Part shown: positions 1 to 5,859 of the stretch, piece after piece | Numbering within the stretch: the first letter of the stretch is position 1 | Layout: each line of letters opens with the position of its first letter | Assembly (NCBI GenBank): GCA_947305035.1 | Contig: CAMZCV010000050.1 | Coordinates: forward strand, 1-6,862 | Direction of reading: 5' to 3' | From: an uncultured Coriobacteriales bacterium | GTDB taxonomy: Bacteria; Actinomycetota; Coriobacteriia; Coriobacteriales; Atopobiaceae | Length of the DNA: 6,862 nt | Position numbers and translations under genes: made by a program | Notes under the pieces: model-generated | The model's database searches: none | What the model was told of the DNA's origin: nothing | The model's input: only the letters and a program-made list of their open reading frames with translations

Positions 1-23
1 AACACCCAGAAGTCCCCCAGCTC

Positions 24-167
24 CTAAACCGCCCAGAAATGGGCGTACGAGTTGTTCGGCGTGTACTGTTGGACGTTCGCACCGCTCTTCTCGCTGCCGC
101 CCTTGACGTCGAGGGCCTTGCCAGACTTGGCGTTGATGATCAGATAGGTGCCGTCTGAGATTGCCAT
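24..167 (-). CDS. Single-repeat ricin-type beta-trefoil lectin miniprotein
   Basis: This ORF has 47 codons plus TAG, with AGGAGG four bases before the ATG. After MAIS it reads DGTYLIINAKSGKALDV, then KGGSEKSGANVQQYTPNN and HFWAV. This is the recognisable pattern of one ricin B-type repeat: G-x-Y-x-I-x-N-x-x-S-G-K-x-L-D-V, GG, G-x-x-V-Q-x-Y, then Q-x-W, here HFW. Family repeats are about 40-45 residues and normally occur three per domain to form a beta-trefoil, whereas here the protein is almost exactly one repeat. It may bind glycans, with Asp20 of LDV at the position usually contacting sugar. Its place after the tape measure suggests a tail-tip or virion surface role. It may instead be a degraded remnant of a longer lectin, or it may be extended by readthrough. 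Repeat identity is strong; function is inference. Confidence 0.75.
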   Translation of the reverse strand: MAISDGTYLIINAKSGKALDVKGGSEKSGANVQQYTPNNSYAHFWAV

Positions 168-190
168 AGGTCCTCCTATCCTCCTATCCT
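168..190 (-). promoter_or_regulatory. Duplicated Shine-Dalgarno as an 8-base tandem repeat
   Basis: The end of the tape measure gene and the leader of the next gene contain two direct copies of the octamer ATAGGAGG, plus part of a third. The distal copy contains the tape measure TAG stop (186-184). The proximal AGGAGG lies four bases before the ATG at 167, and the distal one lies 12 bases before it. The proximal copy matches the spacer length of the chaperone and tape measure genes. The duplication probably arose by slippage. Confidence 0.7.
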
Positions 191-3100
191 GCGAACATGC
201 GCGATGTCGTCCTGGCGTTACGCGCTATGGCCCCCACGAGCTCGCGCCCGTCGACTTGCACGGACATCCCCACGAGCGCCGACGCGACCGACTGCCCGAG
301 CTTTTCGTAGTCGATGCGCTCCACCTGCTGCGTGTTGAGCCGCGATATGGACTCGCCGACGGCCTCCGCGAACGTGTCCACGAACGGGCGCTGCAGCGGC
401 ACGATAGCCTCTGCGCCCTGCTCGCCGATGCGGTTGTACGCGTCGTACATCACGCCTTCGCCGCGCTTGTTGGCCATGAAGATGTTGCCAACGGCGTTGT
501 TGCGAATGATTGCACCGCGTGCCTCGTTCTTGGTTCTGTTGATGGTCGTGTTGATGGTCTTGTTGTGGGTCGTGAAGTACACGTCATAGCTGCGACCGTT
601 GGCCGACGCGAGGGTGCTGAGCAGGTTGTCGACGCTGCCCTTGCCGTAGACGTTCGCCGTCATGCTTACGCCCGTGCTCTTCGGCACGTTCCTGATTGAC
701 TTGTTCAGGTCGTCAACGAGGTTCTTGCCGCTGACGTTGGCAGTGACCTTCGAATCCTTGTCCTTGACTTGCGCGGTGGATTGGTTGAGGTCGTCGATCT
801 CGCCAGACTTCTCCTTGGCGTTGGTCTCGACCTCCATGTACTTCGGCACCATCTCCGTGCCGTTCCACTCCATGATGGTGCCTTGCGCGTCGACGATGTT
901 GCCTTGCCCGTCGACGTGGAGCTCGCCGTACTTGCTGTCGAACTCCTCCGCGTTGTAGTCGCGGATGAGCCCGATGAGCGTGTCCATGTCGCCGCCCGCC
1001 ATCTGGGCCATGATCGCGAACTGGTCGCCGCCGATCTTGGCGAAGTCCTCGGTCGCCACGCCCGCGTCTAGCAGTCCTTGGGAGAGGTCCTTCACGTCGT
1101 AGCCTAGCTTCTGGCACGCGTCCTTCATCTTCTCGGTGGTCATGATGATCTGTTCGCGCTGGCCCCAGTTGGCGTTCTCCGCTTCGGTGAGGTCACCGAG
1201 CATGTTGTAATAGGTCTGCTCCTCCTCGGTGAGCTCGCTCACGGCCTTCTGCGCTGCGTTGACGTTGCGTGCGTACTCGGAGCTGTTCTTCCCGATGTTG
1301 TCGAAGTAGTACTTAGCCTTGCTCTCGGCGTCCTCGTATGAGTATCCCTGGTCTTGCAGGCTCTTGATGTAGCCTGGAGCCCACATGTTCCAATGGGTCG
1401 AGTATTCCTCTTCGGCCTTCTTGAGCTCTTGCTCGGCCTTGATTCGCTCCTTGTAGGTGTCTGCCGCCATCTCCGTGAGGGCGTTTGCGCGGGCCTCACG
1501 CTCCTTGGCTGCGATGAGGTCGTCTATCTCCTCCTTGAGGTTGTGGACCTCGCCTGCCTCGTCCTTGTACTTGCCCTTTAGCACGTCGTGTTTGTCATAG
1601 CTGGTTCCGAGGATGTCGTTTACGCGCTCGATTGCAACTTGGAGCTCGCCCATGTTGCCCTCGTAGTTCTTGCCAGCCCCAGCCGCGTCGTCGATGATGC
1701 CCTTGTAGTGCTCGAGCTCGCCGATGAGGTCTGTCGTGCTCTGGCGAGTCTCGGCGTTGCGCTCGTTGTGTTGCCTGATGGAGTCGAGCAGCCCGTCGAC
1801 GTCGCTCTTCACGAGACCGGCCTTTTGGCCGAACTGGTCGAGTGAGTCGGTGCCGTTCGTGAACGCCGCTGCGAGACCTTCGGTGTTGGCGTTGATGCCG
1901 TCCATCGCGTCCGCGAGGTTGCGAGCGTCACGGTCCGCCTCGGTCATCTCGTCGTACATGATCTTGATGGTGGCTGCGACAGCCGCGAGCGCGAGACCTC
2001 CGAGCGCGACCTTGAGGCCGAGCAGTCCCGTCTCCGCGCCCTCGAACGCTGTCGTGAGCGCGGTCGTGAGACCGTTTCCGCGCTTGATCTGCCCAGCGAA
2101 CACGGCGAGCTTCTGCGCCCCATCGCCTAGGCCTGAGATGAAGCCGCCTGTCGCCGTCGTGAGCTTTCCGAACACGCTTAGCAGCGGACCAGCCGCCGCC
2201 GCCATCGCCGCCCACTTGATGATCTGCTTCTGCTGCTTGGAGTCCATCTCGCTAAACGCCTTGGCCATGTCGCCCACCTTCTGGATGAGCGGCTCGGCTG
2301 CGTCAACGACGTCGAGCAGGGCGTCCGCGAGCGGGCCACCGATGTCGATTGCGATTGCCGTGAGCTTGTTCCCGAGAATCTGGAACTTCGATGCGAGGGA
2401 CTCGTTGCGGTTGGCAACCTCGGTGTCGAGCGCCGTGTTCGCCTGCCACGCTTCGTTGGCGCGTGTCACCGCATCCTTCATGAGGTCGGTGTTGCCAGCG
2501 AGACGCTTCATGACGTCCGTCTGTCGGAGCGAGCTGATGCCGAGGTTGTCGAGCATGACGGCCATCGAGTCGCCGTGCTCCGTCGCGTCGTCAAGACCGC
2601 TGAGAACGCGGGCGAGCGCGTCGACTGGATCCTTGCCCCATGCTTCCGCGAACTCCTGAGCGCTCATGCCAGCCGTTGCCGCCCACGTCTCGAGGTTTTC
2701 GGACCCGGTGGCGACGTCCTTGTCGATGTTGCTCATGATGGTCGAGATCGCCGTGCCGCCCGCCTCTGCGGTGACGCCCATGGACGTGAGCGCACCTGCG
2801 AGTCCCAGCACGTCGGCCTCGCTCATGCCGAGCTGCTTGCCAGCCGCCGCGATGCGCATGCCCATGTCGGAGACGGCGCTCTCGGTGGTGGCGAAGTTGT
2901 TGCCGAGGTCCACGATGGTCGAAGCGTAGCGCCCCACATCTGAGTGGCTCATCTGCATAATGTTGGCGAACTGGGCCATGTTGGTGGCCGCGTCCTCCCA
3001 ACCCATGTCGGTGGCCACGTCCAAACCACTCGCGACGCGTGAGAACTCCTGCAACTCGTCTATGCCGAAACCGAGCTGCGCCCCGAGTGCTTCGATGTTG

Positions 3101-3759
3101 AGGATGGTGGCCGCGTCGACGGGCTGCTGCTTGCTGGTCTCTATCGCAGCGTCCTTGAGTGACTGGTATTGGCTCTCTGTCGCGTCAAGCGTCTTGCGCA
3201 CGCCCGTGAGCGCCGTGTCGACGTCGACGGCGCTGCGCACGCTGACGGTCCCGAGCGCCACGAGCGGTGCCGTGACGGTGCGGGTCAGGGTGTCGCCAGC
3301 CGCCTGCATGCCACGCCCGAGCGCCTGCATGCCGTCGCCCGTGTCCTTGAGCTTCTGGCCGAACTGGCCCATCTTGGTCGCGTTGCGGTCGTAGGCTGCC
3401 TCTGCGGAGTGCAGCTGTTGGGTGTACGCCTCAAGCCTCGCCTCCGCACGCTCTATCTCTTGGGTGAGCTTGTCGTACTGCTCCGCGTTGTCCTCGGTGC
3501 GCTCTCCCATGGACTGTTGGGCGTCCTTGAGGGCCTTGACGCGCTCTTGCCACTGCTTGCAGCGGTCTCCCGCGATCTTGACGTTTTGCGAAAGCAGCTT
3601 TACGTTGCCGCTCGCACCCTTCATCGCGAGAATGCGCTCCACCTCGCGGCCCGATCTCGTGGTGGCACGCATCTCGGAGTTGATGGTGGCGAGCGCCTTG
3701 GAGAGGTCGGACGCGTCACCACGAAACTTGATGGTTAGGCCTTTGAACTCGCCCGCCAT
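184..3759 (-). CDS. Tail tape measure protein, TP901 family
   Basis: This 1191-residue protein sets tail length and is ejected with the DNA. Residues 60-135 are a charged coiled coil. A KLKDTGDGMQALGRGMQAAGDTLT segment near 136-159 leads into the TP901-type core (about 150-480), with FSRVASGLDVA, AQFANIMQMS and AGALTSMGVTAEAGGTAIS. Hydrophobic stretches lie near 516-531 and 578-600 (GLLGLKVALGGLALAAVAATIKI), the latter a plausible membrane-insertion segment. Residues 670-880 are again helical and charged. A GQGNIVDAQGTIMEWNG stretch lies at 951-967. A short imperfect repeat, TANVSGKNLVDDL and TANVYGKGSVDNL, follows at 1006 and 1034. The C-terminus carries RIGEQGAEAIVPLQ (1110-1123), a common tape measure ending. 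No peptidase or lytic transglycosylase motif was seen. At about 0.15 nm per residue, the general rule for this family, the tail would be about 180 nm. Confidence 0.96.
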   Translation of the reverse strand: MAGEFKGLTIKFRGDASDLSKALATINSEMRATTRSGREVERILAMKGASGNVKLLSQNVKIAGDRCKQWQERVKALKDAQQSMGERTEDNAEQYDKLTQEIERAEARLEAYTQQLHSAEAAYDRNATKMGQFGQKLKDTGDGMQALGRGMQAAGDTLTRTVTAPLVALGTVSVRSAVDVDTALTGVRKTLDATESQYQSLKDAAIETSKQQPVDAATILNIEALGAQLGFGIDELQEFSRVASGLDVATDMGWEDAATNMAQFANIMQMSHSDVGRYASTIVDLGNNFATTESAVSDMGMRIAAAGKQLGMSEADVLGLAGALTSMGVTAEAGGTAISTIMSNIDKDVATGSENLETWAATAGMSAQEFAEAWGKDPVDALARVLSGLDDATEHGDSMAVMLDNLGISSLRQTDVMKRLAGNTDLMKDAVTRANEAWQANTALDTEVANRNESLASKFQILGNKLTAIAIDIGGPLADALLDVVDAAEPLIQKVGDMAKAFSEMDSKQQKQIIKWAAMAAAAGPLLSVFGKLTTATGGFISGLGDGAQKLAVFAGQIKRGNGLTTALTTAFEGAETGLLGLKVALGGLALAAVAATIKIMYDEMTEADRDARNLADAMDGINANTEGLAAAFTNGTDSLDQFGQKAGLVKSDVDGLLDSIRQHNERNAETRQSTTDLIGELEHYKGIIDDAAGAGKNYEGNMGELQVAIERVNDILGTSYDKHDVLKGKYKDEAGEVHNLKEEIDDLIAAKEREARANALTEMAADTYKERIKAEQELKKAEEEYSTHWNMWAPGYIKSLQDQGYSYEDAESKAKYYFDNIGKNSSEYARNVNAAQKAVSELTEEEQTYYNMLGDLTEAENANWGQREQIIMTTEKMKDACQKLGYDVKDLSQGLLDAGVATEDFAKIGGDQFAIMAQMAGGDMDTLIGLIRDYNAEEFDSKYGELHVDGQGNIVDAQGTIMEWNGTEMVPKYMEVETNAKEKSGEIDDLNQSTAQVKDKDSKVTANVSGKNLVDDLNKSIRNVPKSTGVSMTANVYGKGSVDNLLSTLASANGRSYDVYFTTHNKTINTTINRTKNEARGAIIRNNAVGNIFMANKRGEGVMYDAYNRIGEQGAEAIVPLQRPFVDTFAEAVGESISRLNTQQVERIDYEKLGQSVASALVGMSVQVDGRELVGAIARNARTTSRMFAG

Positions 3760-3770
3760 CTCTCCTCCTT
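3760..3770 (-). promoter_or_regulatory. Ribosome binding site of the tape measure gene
   Basis: AAGGAGG overlaps the TAA stop of the chaperone T frame and sits four bases before the tape measure ATG. It is one of the best Shine-Dalgarno matches in the window, and its overlap with the stop suggests that ribosomes finishing the G-T fusion may restart here. Confidence 0.8.
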
Positions 3771-4420
3771 AGAACTTGTCGAAGTCGGCCTGAGTCGCCT
3801 TCCGCACGCCGGGTCGCACCATCTCGGCACCCGTCTCCGCGTCACGGTTGCGCCACCCGTAGGCGACGGCGATGTAGCGCTCCGTCTCGTCGGGGCTCAT
3901 GTCTCGTGCCTCGGTGAGCGTCATTCCGAGCTGCATGAGCGACCATATGGCGCTCTCTTCCTTGAAGTCGTGCGCGGCCTGTGGCACGCCGGTCCCGTCG
4001 GTCGGGTCGCTATCCCTGTTCAGGCTCCTCGCCGCCCTGTTCCGGGCGCTGCCGAAAAAAGGTGTCCATCATGAGGTCGATGATCTCCACGCACGCATCC
4101 GACTGCTCGTAGACGGTCCACACCTCGTCACGCGTCGACATGAGCCACGCGTCATAGGTGGTTTGGACCGATCCTGCCGCGTACGCGAGCGCCCAGATGA
4201 TGCCGTTGAGGGCGGGGGTGATGAACGTGACGGTGATGTTGCCCTCATCGTCGGTGCTCACGCAATCGTTGAGCATCTGAGCTGCGTCATGGTCCAGAAC
4301 GCCGTTGTACTCGCCTTTGGTTCGGCCATAGAAGGTCTCGCTGTAGACCTGAGACGCGTAGTTGGACGCTCGCAGAAGGTACTCGTGGCCGCCCAGGGTG
4401 ACGGTCGTCGTGTTAGGCAT
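3769..4420 (-). CDS. Tail assembly chaperone, frameshifted fusion (G-T type)
   Basis: The downstream reading frame (+1, equivalently -2, relative to the G frame) is open from 4068 to the TAA at 3771-3769. It encodes a T domain with ESAIWSLMQLGMTLTEARDMSPDETERYIAVAYGW, a layout typical of C-terminal chaperone extensions upstream of tape measure genes. Reading G to the second TTT (4057-4055) and resuming at 4053 gives 122 + 94 = 216 residues; a -2 slip would add one Phe. The T frame has only a GTG at 3987 as an internal start, without a good Shine-Dalgarno, so fusion is more likely than separate expression. In lambda-like phages the extended form binds the tape measure while the short form coats it, and the ratio is set by shift efficiency. 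The feature spans both frames and includes the G stop region. Confidence 0.78.
4010..4420 (-). CDS. Tail assembly chaperone, unshifted form (G-type)
   Basis: The protein has 136 residues from the ATG at 4420. It occupies the invariant position between tube protein and tape measure, where siphoviruses encode chaperones that coat the tape measure before tube polymerisation. The N-terminus (TTTVTLGGHEYLLRASNY) resembles small chaperones that begin with a short beta hairpin around 'G.ey.lr'. The middle is helical (TPALNGIIWALAYAAGSV, near 68-85), and the C-terminus is acidic (EIIDLMMDTFF). The last 14 codons after the slippery TTT TTT are low-complexity (RQRPEQGGEEPEQG), as expected for a region that must also encode the shifted frame. 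It lacks recognisable enzymatic motifs. The assignment comes from position and the frameshift arrangement more than from sequence similarity. Confidence 0.8.
   Translation of the reverse strand: MPNTTTVTLGGHEYLLRASNYASQVYSETFYGRTKGEYNGVLDHDAAQMLNDCVSTDDEGNITVTFITPALNGIIWALAYAAGSVQTTYDAWLMSTRDEVWTVYEQSDACVEIIDLMMDTFFRQRPEQGGEEPEQG
4033..4060 (-). promoter_or_regulatory. Programmed frameshift signal: T6 slippery run and downstream hairpin
   Basis: In the G frame the sequence is ACC TTT TTT CGG, with the T6 run at 4060-4055. After a six-base spacer comes a five-pair stem, CGCCC/GGGCG, with a GGAACA loop (4048-4033). The spacer length is in the range that stimulates frameshifting. The T frame requires +1 or -2. 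A +1 move re-pairs Phe-tRNA from TTT to TTC. A -2 move keeps TTT pairing on the run. A -1 shift would not enter the open T frame. Confidence 0.72.
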
Positions 4421-4430
4421 GTGACCTCGA
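4421..4430 (-). promoter_or_regulatory. Ribosome binding site that decides the chaperone start
   Basis: GAGG (4428-4425) lies four bases before the ATG at 4420. An in-frame ATG five codons upstream (4435) lies directly after the hairpin and has only CCCCTTTCG before it, with no Shine-Dalgarno match. The downstream ATG is therefore preferred. The four-base spacer matches that of the tape measure gene. Confidence 0.65.
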
Positions 4431-4440
4431 TTCATCGAAA

Positions 4441-4470
4441 GGGGCCAGCGGCATCGCTGCCACCGGCCCC
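4441..4470 (-). ncRNA. Strong mRNA hairpin between tube and chaperone genes
   Basis: As minus-strand RNA these 30 bases fold into a 13-pair stem with no bulge and a GCGA tetraloop of the GNRA class. The outer stem is GGGGCC/GGCCCC, and two of the inner pairs are G-U wobbles. Read as plus-strand RNA those two positions become A-C mismatches, so the structure is complete only in the operon transcript. It begins 24 bases after the tube gene stop and is followed by UUUCG, a tract too short for a classic intrinsic terminator. Likely roles are protection of the 3' end of the abundant tube mRNA, a processing point, or partial termination that lowers chaperone expression. The role is inference. Confidence 0.7.
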
Positions 4471-4494
4471 GCTTGTCGTGCTATTCGGTTTCGC

Positions 4495-5103
4495 CTAGGG
4501 CGTGACTTGGGTCGCGGTGCCGTGCGGCACCATGTTGAAGAAGCTCTCATAGGTGGCGTGCGTCTCCGTCGTGTCGGAGATCTTGGCCACCGCGTACTTG
4601 GTGGTCGTCGCCGATTGGCCGCTGCCTTCGGTGAAGGTCTTTGCGATGGCCGTGAGCTGGATGGTCTCATGATCGGCGTTGATGGAGCTGCCCTCGGTGG
4701 TGGTGTGAGCGCCGGTGGGCGGGGTGGCCTTGCACTTGCAAGCCCAGCACTTCTTGCCGTGCTTGTCGCCCTTGAACATGAAGTGGAGGGCGAAGTACTT
4801 GGACTTCTCGCCGCCGCCGGACAGGATGATGCCCGTCTGCTCGCGAACCTGCCCGAGAACGTCCACCAAGAAGTCGTCGGGGAAGTACATCGCCTCAAGC
4901 GAGCCTGAGAATCCGTCGTCGGTCTCGATGGCCGCTGCGGTGTCGTCGTTGGCGTAGAACTTCAAGAGCTGGGACTGGAAGTCCAGCGTAAGGTTGATTG
5001 GCCAGTCGATGGGCTTCTCGGGCCCGTAGGTGCCGTCGTCATTCTCGACGCGGTAGCCTACGGCCTCAAGGCCATACTGAATGCCGTTGATGGCGTCTGC
5101 CAT
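4495..5103 (-). CDS. Major tail protein, phi13 family (tail tube subunit)
   Basis: This 202-residue protein is the likely tail tube subunit, which stacks as hexameric rings around the tape measure. It matches the phi13-type major tail family in length (about 190-210) and layout. The N-terminus reads ADAINGIQYGLEAVGY, followed by PIDWPINLTLDFQ (31-43), an acidic LKFYANDDTAAA segment, then DDGFSGSLEAMYFPDDFLVDVLG (62-84), where family members characteristically read 'g.gt.el..lp.df...ilG'. The next block is ALHFMFKGDKHGKKCWACKCKATPP (105-129), and the C-terminal half is rich in Thr and Ser. A CxxCxC cluster (Cys119, 122, 124) sits where relatives often have aromatic residues. The start ATG has AGAGG seven bases upstream, overlapping the spacer after the previous stop. 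It ends in TAG just before a strong hairpin. Confidence 0.88.
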   Translation of the reverse strand: MADAINGIQYGLEAVGYRVENDDGTYGPEKPIDWPINLTLDFQSQLLKFYANDDTAAAIETDDGFSGSLEAMYFPDDFLVDVLGQVREQTGIILSGGGEKSKYFALHFMFKGDKHGKKCWACKCKATPPTGAHTTTEGSSINADHETIQLTAIAKTFTEGSGQSATTTKYAVAKISDTTETHATYESFFNMVPHGTATQVTP

Positions 5104-5119
5104 GGTCTTACCTCTTTCC

Positions 5120-5461
5120 TCAGTTGGTTTCTAAGCAGTCGAGTCCGCTCCATACGGTCTCTGTGATGCCGTCGCCGAGTGGCACGGTGTAGCGGTCAGC
5201 CGCGAAGCCCTTGGCCTCTAGCGCCGCCTGCACGCGATCCTCGAGCTCGATTGAGCTGCCGTGGCCATAGAGCTCAACGTCGTAGGGCGTGATATGGCAT
5301 GAGATTCCGTCGCACGCCTTCGCGTTGCGCGTCTTTTGCGGCATCAGGATCACGTTCGGCAGGGGAGGGATGTCCTCTGGGTCGAGCGGCTCCCATGAGA
5401 TGCGGGCGAACGGTAGCCCGCATGACCTCATGGCGTCGCATAGGTCGTCGTATGTCCTCAT
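5120..5461 (-). CDS. Probable tail terminator / tail completion protein
   Basis: The protein has 113 residues and lies between the gp10-like gene and the major tail tube gene, where siphoviruses encode the terminator that caps the tail tube and joins it to the neck. The sequence supports this: an N-terminal helix (MRTYDDLCDAMRSCGLPFA), a PPLPNVILM strand, a HITPYDVELYGHGSS strand that is typical of minor capsid/tail completion proteins, then the helix IELEDRVQAALEAKGF and a C-terminal segment ending in the ETVWSGLDCLETN tail. The pattern 'Y.veLY...d...E.ri...L...g' is widespread in this protein class in Gram-positive phages. The start ATG overlaps the previous stop by four bases, and the TGA lies within the leader of the tube gene. 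Assignment is by pattern and synteny; no single diagnostic residue exists. Confidence 0.7.
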   Translation of the reverse strand: MRTYDDLCDAMRSCGLPFARISWEPLDPEDIPPLPNVILMPQKTRNAKACDGISCHITPYDVELYGHGSSIELEDRVQAALEAKGFAADRYTVPLGDGITETVWSGLDCLETN

Positions 5462-5859
5462 TGGTCCACCGTCGCTTGCAAGATGATCTCGGAGCCAACC
5501 ACGAAGGCTGGCAGGATGTGCGGGAAGGCTCGGGTGCGCGTGTTGGTCGGTCTGCCGTGGTAGAAGAGCACGTGGCCCTTCTCAAGCAGGTGGGTGAGGT
5601 TGCCGCGCCTGCGCACGTTTCCAACCTCATACTCGACGTGGCCTATATCGCCCTGCCCGCGCTTGGCACGGAAGCTGCTCGCGTAGTCGCCGGTTTCGGC
5701 AGGCGTGAGCGGCCCGTCTCGAAGCTCGCTAGCGCTCTTTTTCGCGGCCTTCTCGACAAGCTTGTCCATGTTCTTTGTTTGCTCTGCCACATGCTGCATG
5801 CAGATGGACGTGAGGACGTCCCCGAAGCCTTCGACTCCGCATACCACGTCATTGGCCAC
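5458..5859 (-). CDS. HK97 gp10 family neck/tail component
   Basis: The protein has 133 residues, close to the usual size of HK97 gp10-like proteins, which act at the head-tail junction or in tail completion. Residues 25-45 form a charged helix (TKNMDKLVEKAAKKSASELR). TGDYASSFRAKR follows near 56-67, and the family hallmark comes next: LTHLLEKGH (88-96), then HGRPTNTRTRAFPHILPA (101-118), matching the common 'ylvEfGh...G.r...rPHirPA' pattern. The start is a GTG at 5859 preceded by an AGGGGG stretch about nine bases upstream. It overlaps the stop of the previous gene by 11 bases. Its own TGA overlaps the next ATG in the sequence ATGA (5461-5458), so translation is probably coupled. The exact virion position of gp10 proteins differs between phages. 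Confidence 0.83.
   Translation of the reverse strand: MANDVVCGVEGFGDVLTSICMQHVAEQTKNMDKLVEKAAKKSASELRDGPLTPAETGDYASSFRAKRGQGDIGHVEYEVGNVRRRGNLTHLLEKGHVLFYHGRPTNTRTRAFPHILPAFVVGSEIILQATVDQ

Noticed and set aside
1..23. Start of the next gene (expected distal tail protein), possibly at GTG 5-3 after GGGGGA.
   Set aside because: Only five bases would be inside the window, so neither the start nor the frame can be tested. An AGGAG overlaps the stop of the miniprotein, so a start near or just beyond the edge is plausible.
24..26. Readthrough or recoding of the TAG that ends the miniprotein, as in phages that reassign TAG.
   Set aside because: Four other genes in the window (the upstream fragment, connector, tube protein and tape measure) end in TAG at sensible lengths, and the codons after the stop (ELGDFWV) do not resume a ricin repeat.
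148..699. A 183-codon plus-strand frame overlapping the lectin miniprotein start and the tape measure end.
   Set aside because: The product is low-complexity (Arg, Val, His, Leu) and runs opposite to the real genes. It has no domain, and its start has no Shine-Dalgarno.
1724..2659. A 311-codon open frame on the plus strand opposite the tape measure gene, with several other long plus-strand frames.
   Set aside because: They lie antisense to a well-supported tape measure gene in GC-rich DNA, where third-position bias leaves opposite frames open. The translations are Ser/Ala/Arg/Pro-rich with no recognisable motif and no clear ribosome binding site.
3769..3987. A separate 72-residue gene from GTG 3987.
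   Set aside because: The same frame is open upstream through the T6 run, the GTG lacks a good Shine-Dalgarno, and the position matches the chaperone fusion. It is treated as the C-terminal part of the frameshift product, although independent initiation is not excluded.
4441..4470. The hairpin as a classic intrinsic terminator.
   Set aside because: The stem is strong but only three U residues follow, and essential tail genes lie downstream in the same operon. Full termination is unlikely.
4413..4898. A 161-codon minus-strand frame inside the tail tube gene.
   Set aside because: It is the alternative frame of the tube gene and encodes an Arg/Pro/Ser-rich product typical of frame-shifted GC-rich coding sequence.
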